The notes under the pieces: generated by a model | Database searches by the model: none | Told to the model about the DNA's origin: nothing | What the model saw: the letters and a program-made list of their open reading frames with translations, nothing else | Translations under genes and position numbers: made by a program | Virus record (IMG/VR): IMGVR_UViG_3300021356_000188 | Location: 1-22,042 of that record | From: a virus | DNA length: 22,042 bases | Strand: one strand, 5' to 3' | Part shown: positions 1-9,026 of the stretch, one piece after another | How positions within the stretch are numbered: position 1 is the stretch's first letter | How the letters are laid out: each line of letters starts with the position of its first letter

Positions 1-3000
1 GATGAGTCATCAGCTGTATTTGATAATGTATATTGATACGCTAGTAATTTAGAAATCTCAATATCAATAAACGGAGTTGATGTTTGATTACCACCATTAG
101 TCATATTAACATTTAAATCAAACGATTTTGAACCTGATGGGTCATTTGATGTACTAAAGAGAACAACACCCTTTTCGTTAAAGTGGTTATTATCATTAAA
201 TTGTAGTGGTAAATCGTAAGTAATGTTAACGTCATCTACTGGTACAAATGTTCCATCGAATGTAGTAGTAGAAACAGAATCATTAACTTTAGCAATAAAT
301 GGTTGGAAATAACTTATATTAATATTGTCAATGCTTGAAATTTGAGCAGTAACACCAGTATCTAATCCAACTACATTTTGACCTGTAACAAACTTCTTAG
401 TTGCTGTGGCAGAACTATTTTCAAGGTGCATAATATCTGGATTTTGTTTATCTAAATATGCTAACTCACCGACTGTTACTGGTTTGTGATTTACTGTTGC
501 ACCTGTGTAACCCCATTCACTTTCAAGTGTTAATGATGTTCCACTATCAACTGATGCAATTTTGTAAATACCATTGACGTTATTACCAGAATCGTGTAAT
601 CTAATAAAATCACCAGCACTATAAACATTGTCTAAGTTACTTCCGCCAGAAACCGTTGTACTGCTTTCAGATACAGAAACGTTAGCAGTTGGGAACGCAG
701 CTTCATCTTGGTATATTTTTTCACCGACATTAAATTGTCCAGCAATATTTCCTACTGTTAAGAACTCTGGATTATTAGGAGTCATTTTCACAAGACCGGT
801 TGCTGCATTAAAGTTAGCTCTTCGTAAAGTAAACTTCATGTCTTCGTCTTGGTAAGATGACCATGCTTGGTTATTTGTTGAAGTAAAGAGAACACCGTCA
901 CCCCAGTCCTGTACGATTGCAGAACCTTGTGAGTTACCTGGGGTTAAATCTGTTCCACCAACTTTAGATATGAATACTAAATAGTTAGGGTCAGATGCAT
1001 CTGGTTGTAATACAATTGCATATTCTTTTTCAACATCAAGTTTAACAGGTGCGTCGAATGCAAATGTAGTTGCAACTGAAGCATCATCAGATGCAGCACT
1101 TGTTAAATCTGCAGGTAACTTATGTACTTTAGAGAATGGTACGATTTGATTAGTTGGATATCCGTTAATAACCTCACGCACTTGTAAAGTAATACCGTTA
1201 TCAGTACTTACACGTTTAAAGAATACATCAACTTCAGATAAGAATACTGAGTTACTACCTTGACCCATACCTTTCTTAATAAAGAATGTTTGAGCGATCG
1301 GGTCACGACCTCTTACCCTTCTTGTAACGTTTCTTGTAGTTGTTCGTGTATTAACATCAAAGTCAGGTTGTCTTGTTGAAGTTGTTAGTGATGTTTTCTC
1401 GACACTAAAGTTATATGCACGATATGTAACGAATCCTTTCGATGTAGATGCTGAATCAATACTTGAATATGTGTCAACGTCTGCAACTTCTAATACTCTA
1501 TCTCCAACATAGAATGTTTCAGCTGGAATATTAAATACAGCTCGTAAATTACCATTAGCGTCTGTTCTTATTGATGTAACACCTTTATCTCCAAGTCTTT
1601 CGATTCCGCTTACTGTATCAGCTGGAGAGCCTTTACAAATATGAGCATTAACATCTACACCATCAAAATAGAAATAATGTTCTGTGTCTGGTCTTAAACC
1701 ACTCATATAAAGTTTAATGTCACGTGATGCCATAAATGGCTCAAATTGGAAGTTAGATACAAAGTCACCAACAGGTGAACTGATTGTATTATTATTAACT
1801 ACAATTTCATTTAGTATTGTTGTGATTTGGTCTGTTGCAATACCAGCACCACCTCTTCCTGTTCTTTCAAAATCAATCTGCTGTACACGAGTATCAGTCA
1901 TTGGAAGGAATCTTTGAATGACATCAACAAATTCTTGGAATGGTGTTCCTAAATCAATTTCTATTTCAACTGGGTTTGTTGTTGTATCATAAGCAGCATC
2001 GTAAGGTGGAGAAATAACACCTTCACCAACATATTTAAAGAAGTTACTTACGCAGTTTCTAAAGTCCGTTGCATAAGGCTGATTAATAATTTCAACATTA
2101 CTATTTTTAGATAATGTACCAATTGCAGGGTCATTTACTGATGGGAAAAGGCTACCGTTTGTATTTGATTTATATTTTAAATCAATTGGGAATGTCTTAA
2201 CTTCAGGTGTTAAAATCTTTTGGTTAAATGGAACTGCTGACCTAAACTCTGGATTACTGATATCAGATAGTGATAAATCATTAAATGGTTCTACAACAAA
2301 TCCATTTTTAAATCTGTTTAATCCATTTTCGTCTGTAATTAATAAGTTTTGTGTATCTGACTCAAGCTGATTAAGGCTGATATAATAAGCCATATTGTCA
2401 ATCTTCTGCTCAAGCGCATGCATATCTTTCATTCGATATGCTTTAACACCAGTTGGTTTAATTTTTACTGAGTAATCTCTTGCGTTCTTTTCAAATGCTA
2501 CCTTAGATGAAAGTGCAGGGAAACTTGGAACAGTAACATCTGCAATAACAAGCTTATCATTTTCAACTTGAGGTGGAACTGGACGTCTTGCTTCCTTACC
2601 TTTAATGATTGAAATTTCACCGTAAGAATCAGCAACAATAGCATCAATACGTTTGAGATAATATTCAATATCAGTTGTTACACTTTCATTAATTGCTGGA
2701 ATTAATGGTGCACCGTAAGCAGCAAAGGTTGCTTGTGTTTGTCCGACTGCAGGTAGAGCAGAGCCACCGTCTGCAGTTGACTCATTTGCACCGTAAGTAG
2801 CGTTAGATTCTTTATCACAGTGTGGTCTAAAGTCTAAGCAGTCTTGTAAGTTATATACCACTCCTGTGTCACTTGTATGTACCGGTATGTCACTTCTATC
2901 AAGTGTATTCGGGTAACTATTGATTGAGAAAAAGTACTCACCAGTAGCACCTGAGACTTGGAATGATTCTAATTGTATTAAAAGATCGCCATCAGCTGGC

Positions 3001-4973
3001 TTTGGTCGACCAGGAATATATTCCATAAATGATAAGTCGTAGTACTGGTCTTTTTGGTTTGTATTTAGTTTAAAGCTATTTGTAAATATAGCACCAGTTG
3101 AATCTTTAACTGTTTTAATTTTAAATACATCTGGGAAACCTAAGTTGTATTGAGTATTAGCAGGTGTAGCATTACCTGAGTAAATTACCTTAATCCAAGA
3201 ATCTCTTACCACTTTATTATATGAGTCAATACCGTTACTACCAGTGCCTACCAATCTTCTGTTGTGGTAAATATAAACTGGGTTTTGCGCACTTGAATTA
3301 ATAGTTAAATCCATTTGAGAATTGTTTAGTGACTTTGTTAATCCAGTTACAGCTTCTCTTACTCCGTTACCAGTGATTACTAAAATGTCATCTTGTTGAC
3401 AATCAAAATCTTCACCAGGGTTTGCTGTTAGTGTAATTGTACCACTTGAATGGTTAGCTTGAACTTTTTGTCTTACAGGAACTAATGTATCAGTTAACTC
3501 AAACGTACCTAAAATACTAGAATCAAATACTAATGGTTTTTTATTTACTTCTTTTAATTTGTTACCTACTTCAATATATCCGTTTCCATCTGATACTCTT
3601 GAAAGCAATGAAATATTTTCAAGTAATTGTACATGTGCAAGATATAATCTTGTCGGTGTAAGGTTTACAGCAATTGCTTCACCCATTTTAGTACCATCTG
3701 CTTTTTGTAAATCAACTGGTGTAAAATCAATTTCAATTCTTCCACTGAAACTTGTAACATCAACATAATGTCCGTATTGTGTACCAATACTTTGATTATT
3801 GACTAATTCTGTATTTTGAATTTGGTCAATTTGAATACTTCTTTCGCCAGAATTTTCTACACGGAATCCTTTAACATATGCAACGCCTTGACCTACAAGT
3901 GCATGAACTTCACTATCACTTGCTCCTTCTGGTATTCTGTCGTCACTTGAAACTGGGAATTGTTCTAATACGTAGTTACCTGACTCTTCGTATGTTCTTC
4001 GAGCCATTTCCTCACCGAGGATATTATATTGAGAAACATCTCTTAATCCAACAGCGTTTCCGTTTTGGTAACGAATAAGTGAGAAGAAGTCAGAATCTTC
4101 TGCAGCTTCTGTAGGAGTTTTAACAACAAGTGTTGGTGTTAATTTTAATCTATCTGCACCAGGTGCGTTTTCGTTTTTAGAACCGTATGCATTATCAAAT
4201 AATGAGTCGTCTTGTAATGCATTGATTTTAGATTCTGTTACTTGGAAACCTACTGATTTGTCTGCAGGTGTTTCACTATAGTTTTCAACAATTAATGTTT
4301 GCTCTGATGCAAATATGAAATGTCCTTTTTGGAAAATAATACCTGGTGACATTTGAATACCAAATGCTTTACCAACGTTTCCAGTTCCACTTGCAACGGC
4401 ATTACCAGCTGTTGCTGAAAGTACGACTTCACTCGATGGTTCATTAGACTCTTGAGTTCCACGTTTCTTTCTAAATACAGTAATAGTATAAGGTTCACCA
4501 TCTGTAAACTCTGTATATGTGGTAGCTGCATCAGCTGGAGCTAAATACTTAATCCAATATGTACTTGGTTTTGCTGTACGATTTGTACCTGATACTGCTT
4601 TAATAATTTGAGCACGAAGTCCAGATATGGTACCTTGCATAACATAAACTTCATCAATTTCAATAGCATCGCCACCTGGGTCTTCAATAACTACTCCACT
4701 CTGATAAAGCTCTGGGTTAACAGCTGCTGTATTATCAATTTTAACATATCTTAAGTCTTCGTAATTATTAAAGGTACAACCTTTTACAATACTTCCTTCT
4801 TTGAATATGTTATCACCAAACTGTTCAATTTGGTTTTGCAGAATGCTTTGTAACTGTGTAAGCTCACGAGCTTGAACCGCAAATCCCGGCTTAAACAAGA
4901 TTCGATTGAATTGTTTATCTTGGTCGTAATCGTCAAAATATGGCGATTGGTTGAGATTTGTGTTAATAGGCAT
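1..4973 (-). CDS. Giant DUF4815-like virion structural protein (partial, C-terminus beyond left edge)
   Basis: The frame is open from an ATG at 4973 to the left edge, giving 1657 codons without a stop. The gene is therefore cut by the window and its true length is unknown. A ribosome site TAAGGAA (4983-4989) lies 9 bases upstream and overlaps the stop of the gp8-like gene. The N-terminus (MPINTNLNQSPYFDDYD, then FKPGFAVQARELTQLQ) is typical of the DUF4815 family of large tail-associated proteins of marine T4-like phages. Further landmarks are NLQDCLDFRPHCD and YGEISIIKGKEARRP in the middle and KAYRMKDMHALEQKIDNMAYY near residue 845. The rest is beta-rich and Thr/Ser/Asn-rich with no enzyme motif. 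It follows gp8, where T4 has gp9-gp12, so it probably belongs to the outer baseplate or a fibre attachment. That role is inferred from position. Family assignment is from memory of the pattern. Confidence 0.85.
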   Translation of the reverse strand, partial: MPINTNLNQSPYFDDYDQDKQFNRILFKPGFAVQARELTQLQSILQNQIEQFGDNIFKEGSIVKGCTFNNYEDLRYVKIDNTAAVNPELYQSGVVIEDPGGDAIEIDEVYVMQGTISGLRAQIIKAVSGTNRTAKPSTYWIKYLAPADAATTYTEFTDGEPYTITVFRKKRGTQESNEPSSEVVLSATAGNAVASGTGNVGKAFGIQMSPGIIFQKGHFIFASEQTLIVENYSETPADKSVGFQVTESKINALQDDSLFDNAYGSKNENAPGADRLKLTPTLVVKTPTEAAEDSDFFSLIRYQNGNAVGLRDVSQYNILGEEMARRTYEESGNYVLEQFPVSSDDRIPEGASDSEVHALVGQGVAYVKGFRVENSGERSIQIDQIQNTELVNNQSIGTQYGHYVDVTSFSGRIEIDFTPVDLQKADGTKMGEAIAVNLTPTRLYLAHVQLLENISLLSRVSDGNGYIEVGNKLKEVNKKPLVFDSSILGTFELTDTLVPVRQKVQANHSSGTITLTANPGEDFDCQQDDILVITGNGVREAVTGLTKSLNNSQMDLTINSSAQNPVYIYHNRRLVGTGSNGIDSYNKVVRDSWIKVIYSGNATPANTQYNLGFPDVFKIKTVKDSTGAIFTNSFKLNTNQKDQYYDLSFMEYIPGRPKPADGDLLIQLESFQVSGATGEYFFSINSYPNTLDRSDIPVHTSDTGVVYNLQDCLDFRPHCDKESNATYGANESTADGGSALPAVGQTQATFAAYGAPLIPAINESVTTDIEYYLKRIDAIVADSYGEISIIKGKEARRPVPPQVENDKLVIADVTVPSFPALSSKVAFEKNARDYSVKIKPTGVKAYRMKDMHALEQKIDNMAYYISLNQLESDTQNLLITDENGLNRFKNGFVVEPFNDLSLSDISNPEFRSAVPFNQKILTPEVKTFPIDLKYKSNTNGSLFPSVNDPAIGTLSKNSNVEIINQPYATDFRNCVSNFFKYVGEGVISPPYDAAYDTTTNPVEIEIDLGTPFQEFVDVIQRFLPMTDTRVQQIDFERTGRGGAGIATDQITTILNEIVVNNNTISSPVGDFVSNFQFEPFMASRDIKLYMSGLRPDTEHYFYFDGVDVNAHICKGSPADTVSGIERLGDKGVTSIRTDANGNLRAVFNIPAETFYVGDRVLEVADVDTYSSIDSASTSKGFVTYRAYNFSVEKTSLTTSTRQPDFDVNTRTTTRNVTRRVRGRDPIAQTFFIKKGMGQGSNSVFLSEVDVFFKRVSTDNGITLQVREVINGYPTNQIVPFSKVHKLPADLTSAASDDASVATTFAFDAPVKLDVEKEYAIVLQPDASDPNYLVFISKVGGTDLTPGNSQGSAIVQDWGDGVLFTSTNNQAWSSYQDEDMKFTLRRANFNAATGLVKMTPNNPEFLTVGNIAGQFNVGEKIYQDEAAFPTANVSVSESSTTVSGGSNLDNVYSAGDFIRLHDSGNNVNGIYKIASVDSGTSLTLESEWGYTGATVNHKPVTVGELAYLDKQNPDIMHLENSSATATKKFVTGQNVVGLDTGVTAQISSIDNINISYFQPFIAKVNDSVSTTTFDGTFVPVDDVNITYDLPLQFNDNNHFNEKGVVLFSTSNDPSGSKSFDLNVNMTNGGNQTSTPFIDIEISKLLAYQYTLSNTADDS

Positions 4974-4986
4974 TTATTTTATTTCC

Positions 4987-6645
4987 TTAAAATTCCAGTA
5001 CAAACTTAAATTCCTCACGCGATAGGTCTGTTCTAGCTAGTGGGAAGAAGTTTTCCATAAAGTAAACTTCACCAGTTTTCTGCATATAGTTTGATAGCGT
5101 AACATTAGAGGCTACCGGACTATTTATATTGATTGTTTGGCCAGTTTCATTTCTAAATGGTAAAGTTAAATCTAATGGTACGTCGTTTGTTGTTGCGTTG
5201 TCGTGTAATGTTGAACCTGTTGAAGGATTATTTGAATATGGTCCTAGGTATTCAGCAAGATAAACTGTATTTGCATTTTCATCAATTTCGTGCACCTTTG
5301 CGCTAAATACTGTTTCGTTATTACTATCAACTTGGATAACAGTACTATTAGCAGATAGTTTATTGTATTCATCTGTTACTACTGCTATTCTATTATCAAA
5401 TACTAAATCTGTAAATCCTGTGTCAAAGTCGGGTGATCGCACAATACCTACACCACCGTAAGTATTTACATCGCCGATTTTTGTATTATCTTCTGCTGTA
5501 ATATATCCATACATCGAAAAGTGTTTACATTTTAATTCGTCAATCATGCTAAATCCATGACCACCTGGTGGTGATAAACGAGGTCGTATCAATGCACGAA
5601 TATCTGTAGTTGTATTATCTTCAGGTAAAAATTGATTTGCGCCTGGGTCTACAATTCTGCCAGTTGCATTTGTATATCCATTACCTTCATCTAGTACAGT
5701 AACGGTCGTAATTCTATTGTTAACAATATTTGGTATTGCTACTGCTCCAGTACCATCACCAATGATTTCTAATTTTGGAAGTATTTTAAAGTTAGCATTA
5801 CTATCAACACCTGCTAAATCTGGAGTAGCTACTCCAGTTAAATATTCTGCACCAACTCTAATTTCTGCATTACCTGTTAATTCGTTGTACCTATAATAGG
5901 TAATCTCAAATAAGCGTGAAACTCCATTAGCAGGGTTCGTTGTATACATGAATTGGCCAGTAAAGTAATTTGTTACTGGACTCCAATCCGTAAACGGTGT
6001 TACGATAATTACACCAGAGTTATATGGTGTTGCAACAAGTCCACCTCTGTGTTCTTCATATCCAAAATTATCTCCTGGATTTTCAACAACTATATCCGAA
6101 ACTGTGCTAAGTGTTGGTGGTACTGGATTATTTGGTACTGGTGTTGGTACAATTGGAACATAACCAATTGCATTATAAGCATCAAATTCTATTTGAGATA
6201 TAACATACATATATTTCCAAACGTATCCATCAGCTGTAATATAAATTTGATTTGTATTTGTTACATCATAATTTGGCGGTGTGGATGCTGTTCCGCCATT
6301 ATTGTTATTTAAACATTTATAAACTCTATAATCACCAGTATCGTTATCGTTTGGACCTACGACTGCATAAAATCTTTGGTCTGTTAAATTAACATTATCA
6401 TCATACTCGACATATGTTTGACCAACCTGCCAAGGATAATATTTAACCATAAAATGGATGTCTGTATTTAGAATTTTTTTACCAAAAAGCGTTCGTTCTA
6501 AAAATCCAATTTTAGAAGCTTGTGCATCTTCTGGTGAGAACGTATCAATGCCAGAAACGAAAACATAGTAATCATTATTAGCAAGGTCATCTATGAATAA
6601 CCTTGTGACATCACTTTTAAAACTATTACTTAATATTTCTGCCAT
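4987..6645 (-). CDS. gp8: Baseplate wedge protein gp8-like
   Basis: This 552-residue protein carries landmarks shared with T4 gp8. YRVYKC (residues 106-111) precedes an Asn/Gly/Pro loop (NNNNGGTASTPP), and then comes DGYVWKYMYVI (139-149), matching the DGYVWEYLFEI segment I recall from T4. In T4, gp8 forms a dimer in each wedge and bridges gp7 and gp10. The protein is longer than T4 gp8 (334 residues). The extra length lies in a middle beta-rich part and a C-terminal part ending in GEVYFMENFFPL and EEFKFVLEF, a tail I associate with marine phage homologues. A late promoter TATAAATA sits 35 bases upstream of the ATG. The ribosome site is weak (GAG only). It is separated from the gp7-like gene by two inserted genes, unlike the T4 order. 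Confidence 0.8.
   Translation of the reverse strand: MAEILSNSFKSDVTRLFIDDLANNDYYVFVSGIDTFSPEDAQASKIGFLERTLFGKKILNTDIHFMVKYYPWQVGQTYVEYDDNVNLTDQRFYAVVGPNDNDTGDYRVYKCLNNNNGGTASTPPNYDVTNTNQIYITADGYVWKYMYVISQIEFDAYNAIGYVPIVPTPVPNNPVPPTLSTVSDIVVENPGDNFGYEEHRGGLVATPYNSGVIIVTPFTDWSPVTNYFTGQFMYTTNPANGVSRLFEITYYRYNELTGNAEIRVGAEYLTGVATPDLAGVDSNANFKILPKLEIIGDGTGAVAIPNIVNNRITTVTVLDEGNGYTNATGRIVDPGANQFLPEDNTTTDIRALIRPRLSPPGGHGFSMIDELKCKHFSMYGYITAEDNTKIGDVNTYGGVGIVRSPDFDTGFTDLVFDNRIAVVTDEYNKLSANSTVIQVDSNNETVFSAKVHEIDENANTVYLAEYLGPYSNNPSTGSTLHDNATTNDVPLDLTLPFRNETGQTININSPVASNVTLSNYMQKTGEVYFMENFFPLARTDLSREEFKFVLEF
5121..5128 (-). promoter_or_regulatory. Possible intragenic T4-type late promoter
   Basis: A perfect TATAAATA reads on the minus strand inside the 3' part of the gp8-like gene, about 148 bases upstream of the giant structural gene. 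The match is exact. In an AT-rich coding region it could arise by chance, so function is uncertain. Confidence 0.3.
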
Positions 6646-6679
6646 TGTGAGCTCGTTTGTAATTTATATTGGATAGAAT

Positions 6680-6687
6680 TATTTATA
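6680..6687 (-). promoter_or_regulatory. T4-type late promoter for the gp8-like gene
   Basis: A perfect TATAAATA on the minus strand lies in the 50-base gap between the subtilase stop and the gp8-like start, one of the few true gaps in the window. In T4 this octamer is the whole late promoter, recognised by gp55 sigma with gp33 and the gp45 clamp. It would drive the gp8-like gene and the giant structural gene. Confidence 0.75.
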
Positions 6688-6695
6688 CACATCAT

Positions 6696-9023
6696 CTACG
6701 TTCCAACTTTTATCTTAGGTCTTGGATATAGTTTACCAGAAGCAGGTCGTCTACCATTTAGAGTACCTCTTGGTTGTCCTATAAATTTACCAGCAGGGCC
6801 TTCTAAAAGAGTGTAATCCATATTCATTCTATATGGTGGTGTTCCTGCTTTAATACTTATGTCTTGTCCGCCGTTTGCAGCTCGTCCTTGAGTAATTCTC
6901 CAAACTGTTCCTGCACTGTAAAGTCTATCTGAATTAAAGTTACCAGCTGAAGGTAAGTTTTCAAAATCTACTAACTCTTCGTCTGCAATAATGTCTAGTG
7001 ACTTTCTAACTGCTAATTCTTTAAATTTATCTTGAGATGGATAAGTAAATCTTTGACTAAAAAATTCATCAATTATACAAGCACCAACTCCTGCAGCTTG
7101 AGGTGCTGCACAACTTGTTCCGCTAAAATAACCATATTTACCATCATTAAAAGAATATATTGGGTTTGCAGTCCATGTATTTGCACCCATTCCGCATAAA
7201 TCAATTCCTTGTCCTCTAGAACTATAATCGTCCATTAAAGGATTTGCTACACTATGTTGTGATGCGCCTATTGTAAATGTTCCTGGTCTTCCTTCACTAT
7301 AGCTTCGTGCTGGCCATCTTGTTGTAGCACTAGAAAATGAATTACCGGGTTGTAAATCGAATGCATCGTAACCTTGCGAGGTGTCTCGTTCTATCTCAAT
7401 TAAACCAGACCCTGCAGCAATTACTACTGATGTATTCCATGATGGATGGTCTGAACGAGAAAAAATATTTCCATAATTTCCTGCACTCTTAAATGAGTAT
7501 ATAGAACCGTCTGTAGTGAAACTATCCCAGATAGGACCTAAAGGATTAAATGTTGTTGCAAACTGTGTACCGTAACGTCCGCCAAATCCCCATACAACAC
7601 ACCATTTATCTGTACTATCATTTGGGTCATTAATAACTTTTGGATAAATTCCATTGTCAATAAAAACACTTAAGTCAGTTCCCCAACTACTACCTGGTCT
7701 ATTAACTGTTGTTGCATTATTATCAGCATCATAATATGTTAAAGATTGAATATCATTAATGTATACTGCTTGAGTATTTTCTGCATTAGTATATCCATAA
7801 GCACCAGTAACAATTGTTGCGTTACGAACTCCTGTGACTGGATTAACTGCTTTAGTTTTATGCCATTGTAATATTGCGTTATATCCTTCTGCAAGTCCGT
7901 CTTCTGTATAAATGACTCTAAGGCTTGATGCTTTGGCCCATCCGTTAAAAGTTCCACCTGCTGCACTTAATACGCCTATAGCATGAGATGAAAAACAATC
8001 TAAATTATCTGTTATTTGTTGTTGAGAAACTAAAGCACTATCATAGTCTTCCCAATCCATTCGAACAAATCTACTTCTTTTATATTCAACACGAAGTAGA
8101 CCACTCATGTTGCTATGATTTGAACATATGTATCTTATATTTGTGCCAGGAATTCCTACTAATAATGACGTAGCTTGTTCGTATGTCATTGCAGAAGTCG
8201 GTTCAAAAACAATAACGTTTCCACCAGCCGCTCCTGTATACCCACCGTTATTTGTAAGTGCACTTGATATATCCATTCCATCAGTAGCTTGGATTTCAAA
8301 TGGATGCATTGAACCTTCGCCGTTTGTAATTCTTAATGTATCACCAGGATACATAGTAATAGCTGGGTCGGATGCATTTGAATGTGTCGTTGCTCTATCT
8401 GTTCCACTAATAACCCAATTGTTTGTACCGTCAGCAGTGGCTGTAAGCTCTATTGTAATAGCTTCGCCTAAAAGTTTTGAAGCTTCAGACCCTAACATAA
8501 AATCAGGATGTGTTGGATATTCGTCATATAAAGGACTTCCAGTTCCAGCTTCCATTGCAACTATATCAACAAATTGTCCTGCAAAGTTTTGTTTAATATC
8601 TGCAGATACTCTTCTGTCTTCGTTTTCAGGTGAACTATTAAAGTATCCTACATTGCCAGAACTTGATGTAATATTATCATCGTTCATGTTACCAGTAAAA
8701 TAAAACTGTGTTCCACCAAAATCTGCACCATTGAGATTTTGATAACCAGATGGCAAAGACCCTGTAATCAATTCTGCACTTCTTTCTAATACTGGAGGAT
8801 TTGAATAATATAAAGTTGGTTCTACTTGTATAGGAAGTTCTATACCAATTACTTTTTCGCTTTCATTGAGTGTATTAACTTCATCTTCAGTTAAGAGCAT
8901 AGAAATAATACTATCAATATTACTCAAATTACTTTTGACAGTCATTCCTGCAGCTTCGTTAGCTAAAAATTCAGGTTCATCAGTACCTGGCTGAAGCATT
9001 ACGATGTAATTAGTTTTTTCCAT
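6696..9023 (-). CDS. Subtilisin-like (S8) serine protease with an inserted cupredoxin-like domain
   Basis: This protein has 775 residues. Residues 1-70 (YIVMLQPGTDEPEF, then LTEDEVNTL and VIGIELPIQVEP) resemble an I9-type propeptide, the intramolecular chaperone of subtilases. The protease core shows the catalytic His segment SSHAIGVLSAAGG (H347), the oxyanion-hole Asn in SAGN (N516) and the nucleophile in FSGTSCAAPQAAG (S637). The first catalytic segment, VDIVAMEAGTG followed by HPDF (172-175), has Glu158 where Asp is normal. Between HPDF and the His segment an extra domain (about 180-312) carries HPFEI (H240) and CSNHSNM (C300, H303, M306), a type-1 copper-site pattern. No signal peptide is visible. 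It directly follows the fibre-like gene with a 3-base gap, so the two are probably co-expressed late and may both be virion parts. It could mature a tail protein, cut host surface protein, or only bind. Protease family is confident; role is inferred. Confidence 0.85.
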   Translation of the reverse strand: MEKTNYIVMLQPGTDEPEFLANEAAGMTVKSNLSNIDSIISMLLTEDEVNTLNESEKVIGIELPIQVEPTLYYSNPPVLERSAELITGSLPSGYQNLNGADFGGTQFYFTGNMNDDNITSSSGNVGYFNSSPENEDRRVSADIKQNFAGQFVDIVAMEAGTGSPLYDEYPTHPDFMLGSEASKLLGEAITIELTATADGTNNWVISGTDRATTHSNASDPAITMYPGDTLRITNGEGSMHPFEIQATDGMDISSALTNNGGYTGAAGGNVIVFEPTSAMTYEQATSLLVGIPGTNIRYICSNHSNMSGLLRVEYKRSRFVRMDWEDYDSALVSQQQITDNLDCFSSHAIGVLSAAGGTFNGWAKASSLRVIYTEDGLAEGYNAILQWHKTKAVNPVTGVRNATIVTGAYGYTNAENTQAVYINDIQSLTYYDADNNATTVNRPGSSWGTDLSVFIDNGIYPKVINDPNDSTDKWCVVWGFGGRYGTQFATTFNPLGPIWDSFTTDGSIYSFKSAGNYGNIFSRSDHPSWNTSVVIAAGSGLIEIERDTSQGYDAFDLQPGNSFSSATTRWPARSYSEGRPGTFTIGASQHSVANPLMDDYSSRGQGIDLCGMGANTWTANPIYSFNDGKYGYFSGTSCAAPQAAGVGACIIDEFFSQRFTYPSQDKFKELAVRKSLDIIADEELVDFENLPSAGNFNSDRLYSAGTVWRITQGRAANGGQDISIKAGTPPYRMNMDYTLLEGPAGKFIGQPRGTLNGRRPASGKLYPRPKIKVGT
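8088..8486 (-). other. Cupredoxin-like domain embedded in the subtilase
   Basis: Residues about 180-312 contain YPGDTLRI, then HPFEI (H240), then YICSNHSNMSG (C300, H303, M306). The one-His-early, Cys-x2-His-x2-Met-late arrangement is that of plastocyanin-type blue copper domains, although classic ones have one or two more residues before Met. It sits between the first (Asp/Glu) and second (His) catalytic segments of the protease, so it looks like an insertion into a surface loop. Copper binding is inferred. Confidence 0.65.
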
Positions 9024-9026
9024 TTA

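Noticed and set aside
5953-6312. Plus-strand open frame of 119 codons
   Set aside because: Antisense to the gp8-like gene; Ile/Cys/Trp/Tyr-rich composition is an artefact of reading the complement of an AT-rich gene.
8128-8703. Plus-strand open frame of 191 codons
   Set aside because: It lies fully inside the subtilase gene on the opposite strand, has a Ser/Pro/Val composition typical of antisense frames, no ribosome site, and no family resemblance.
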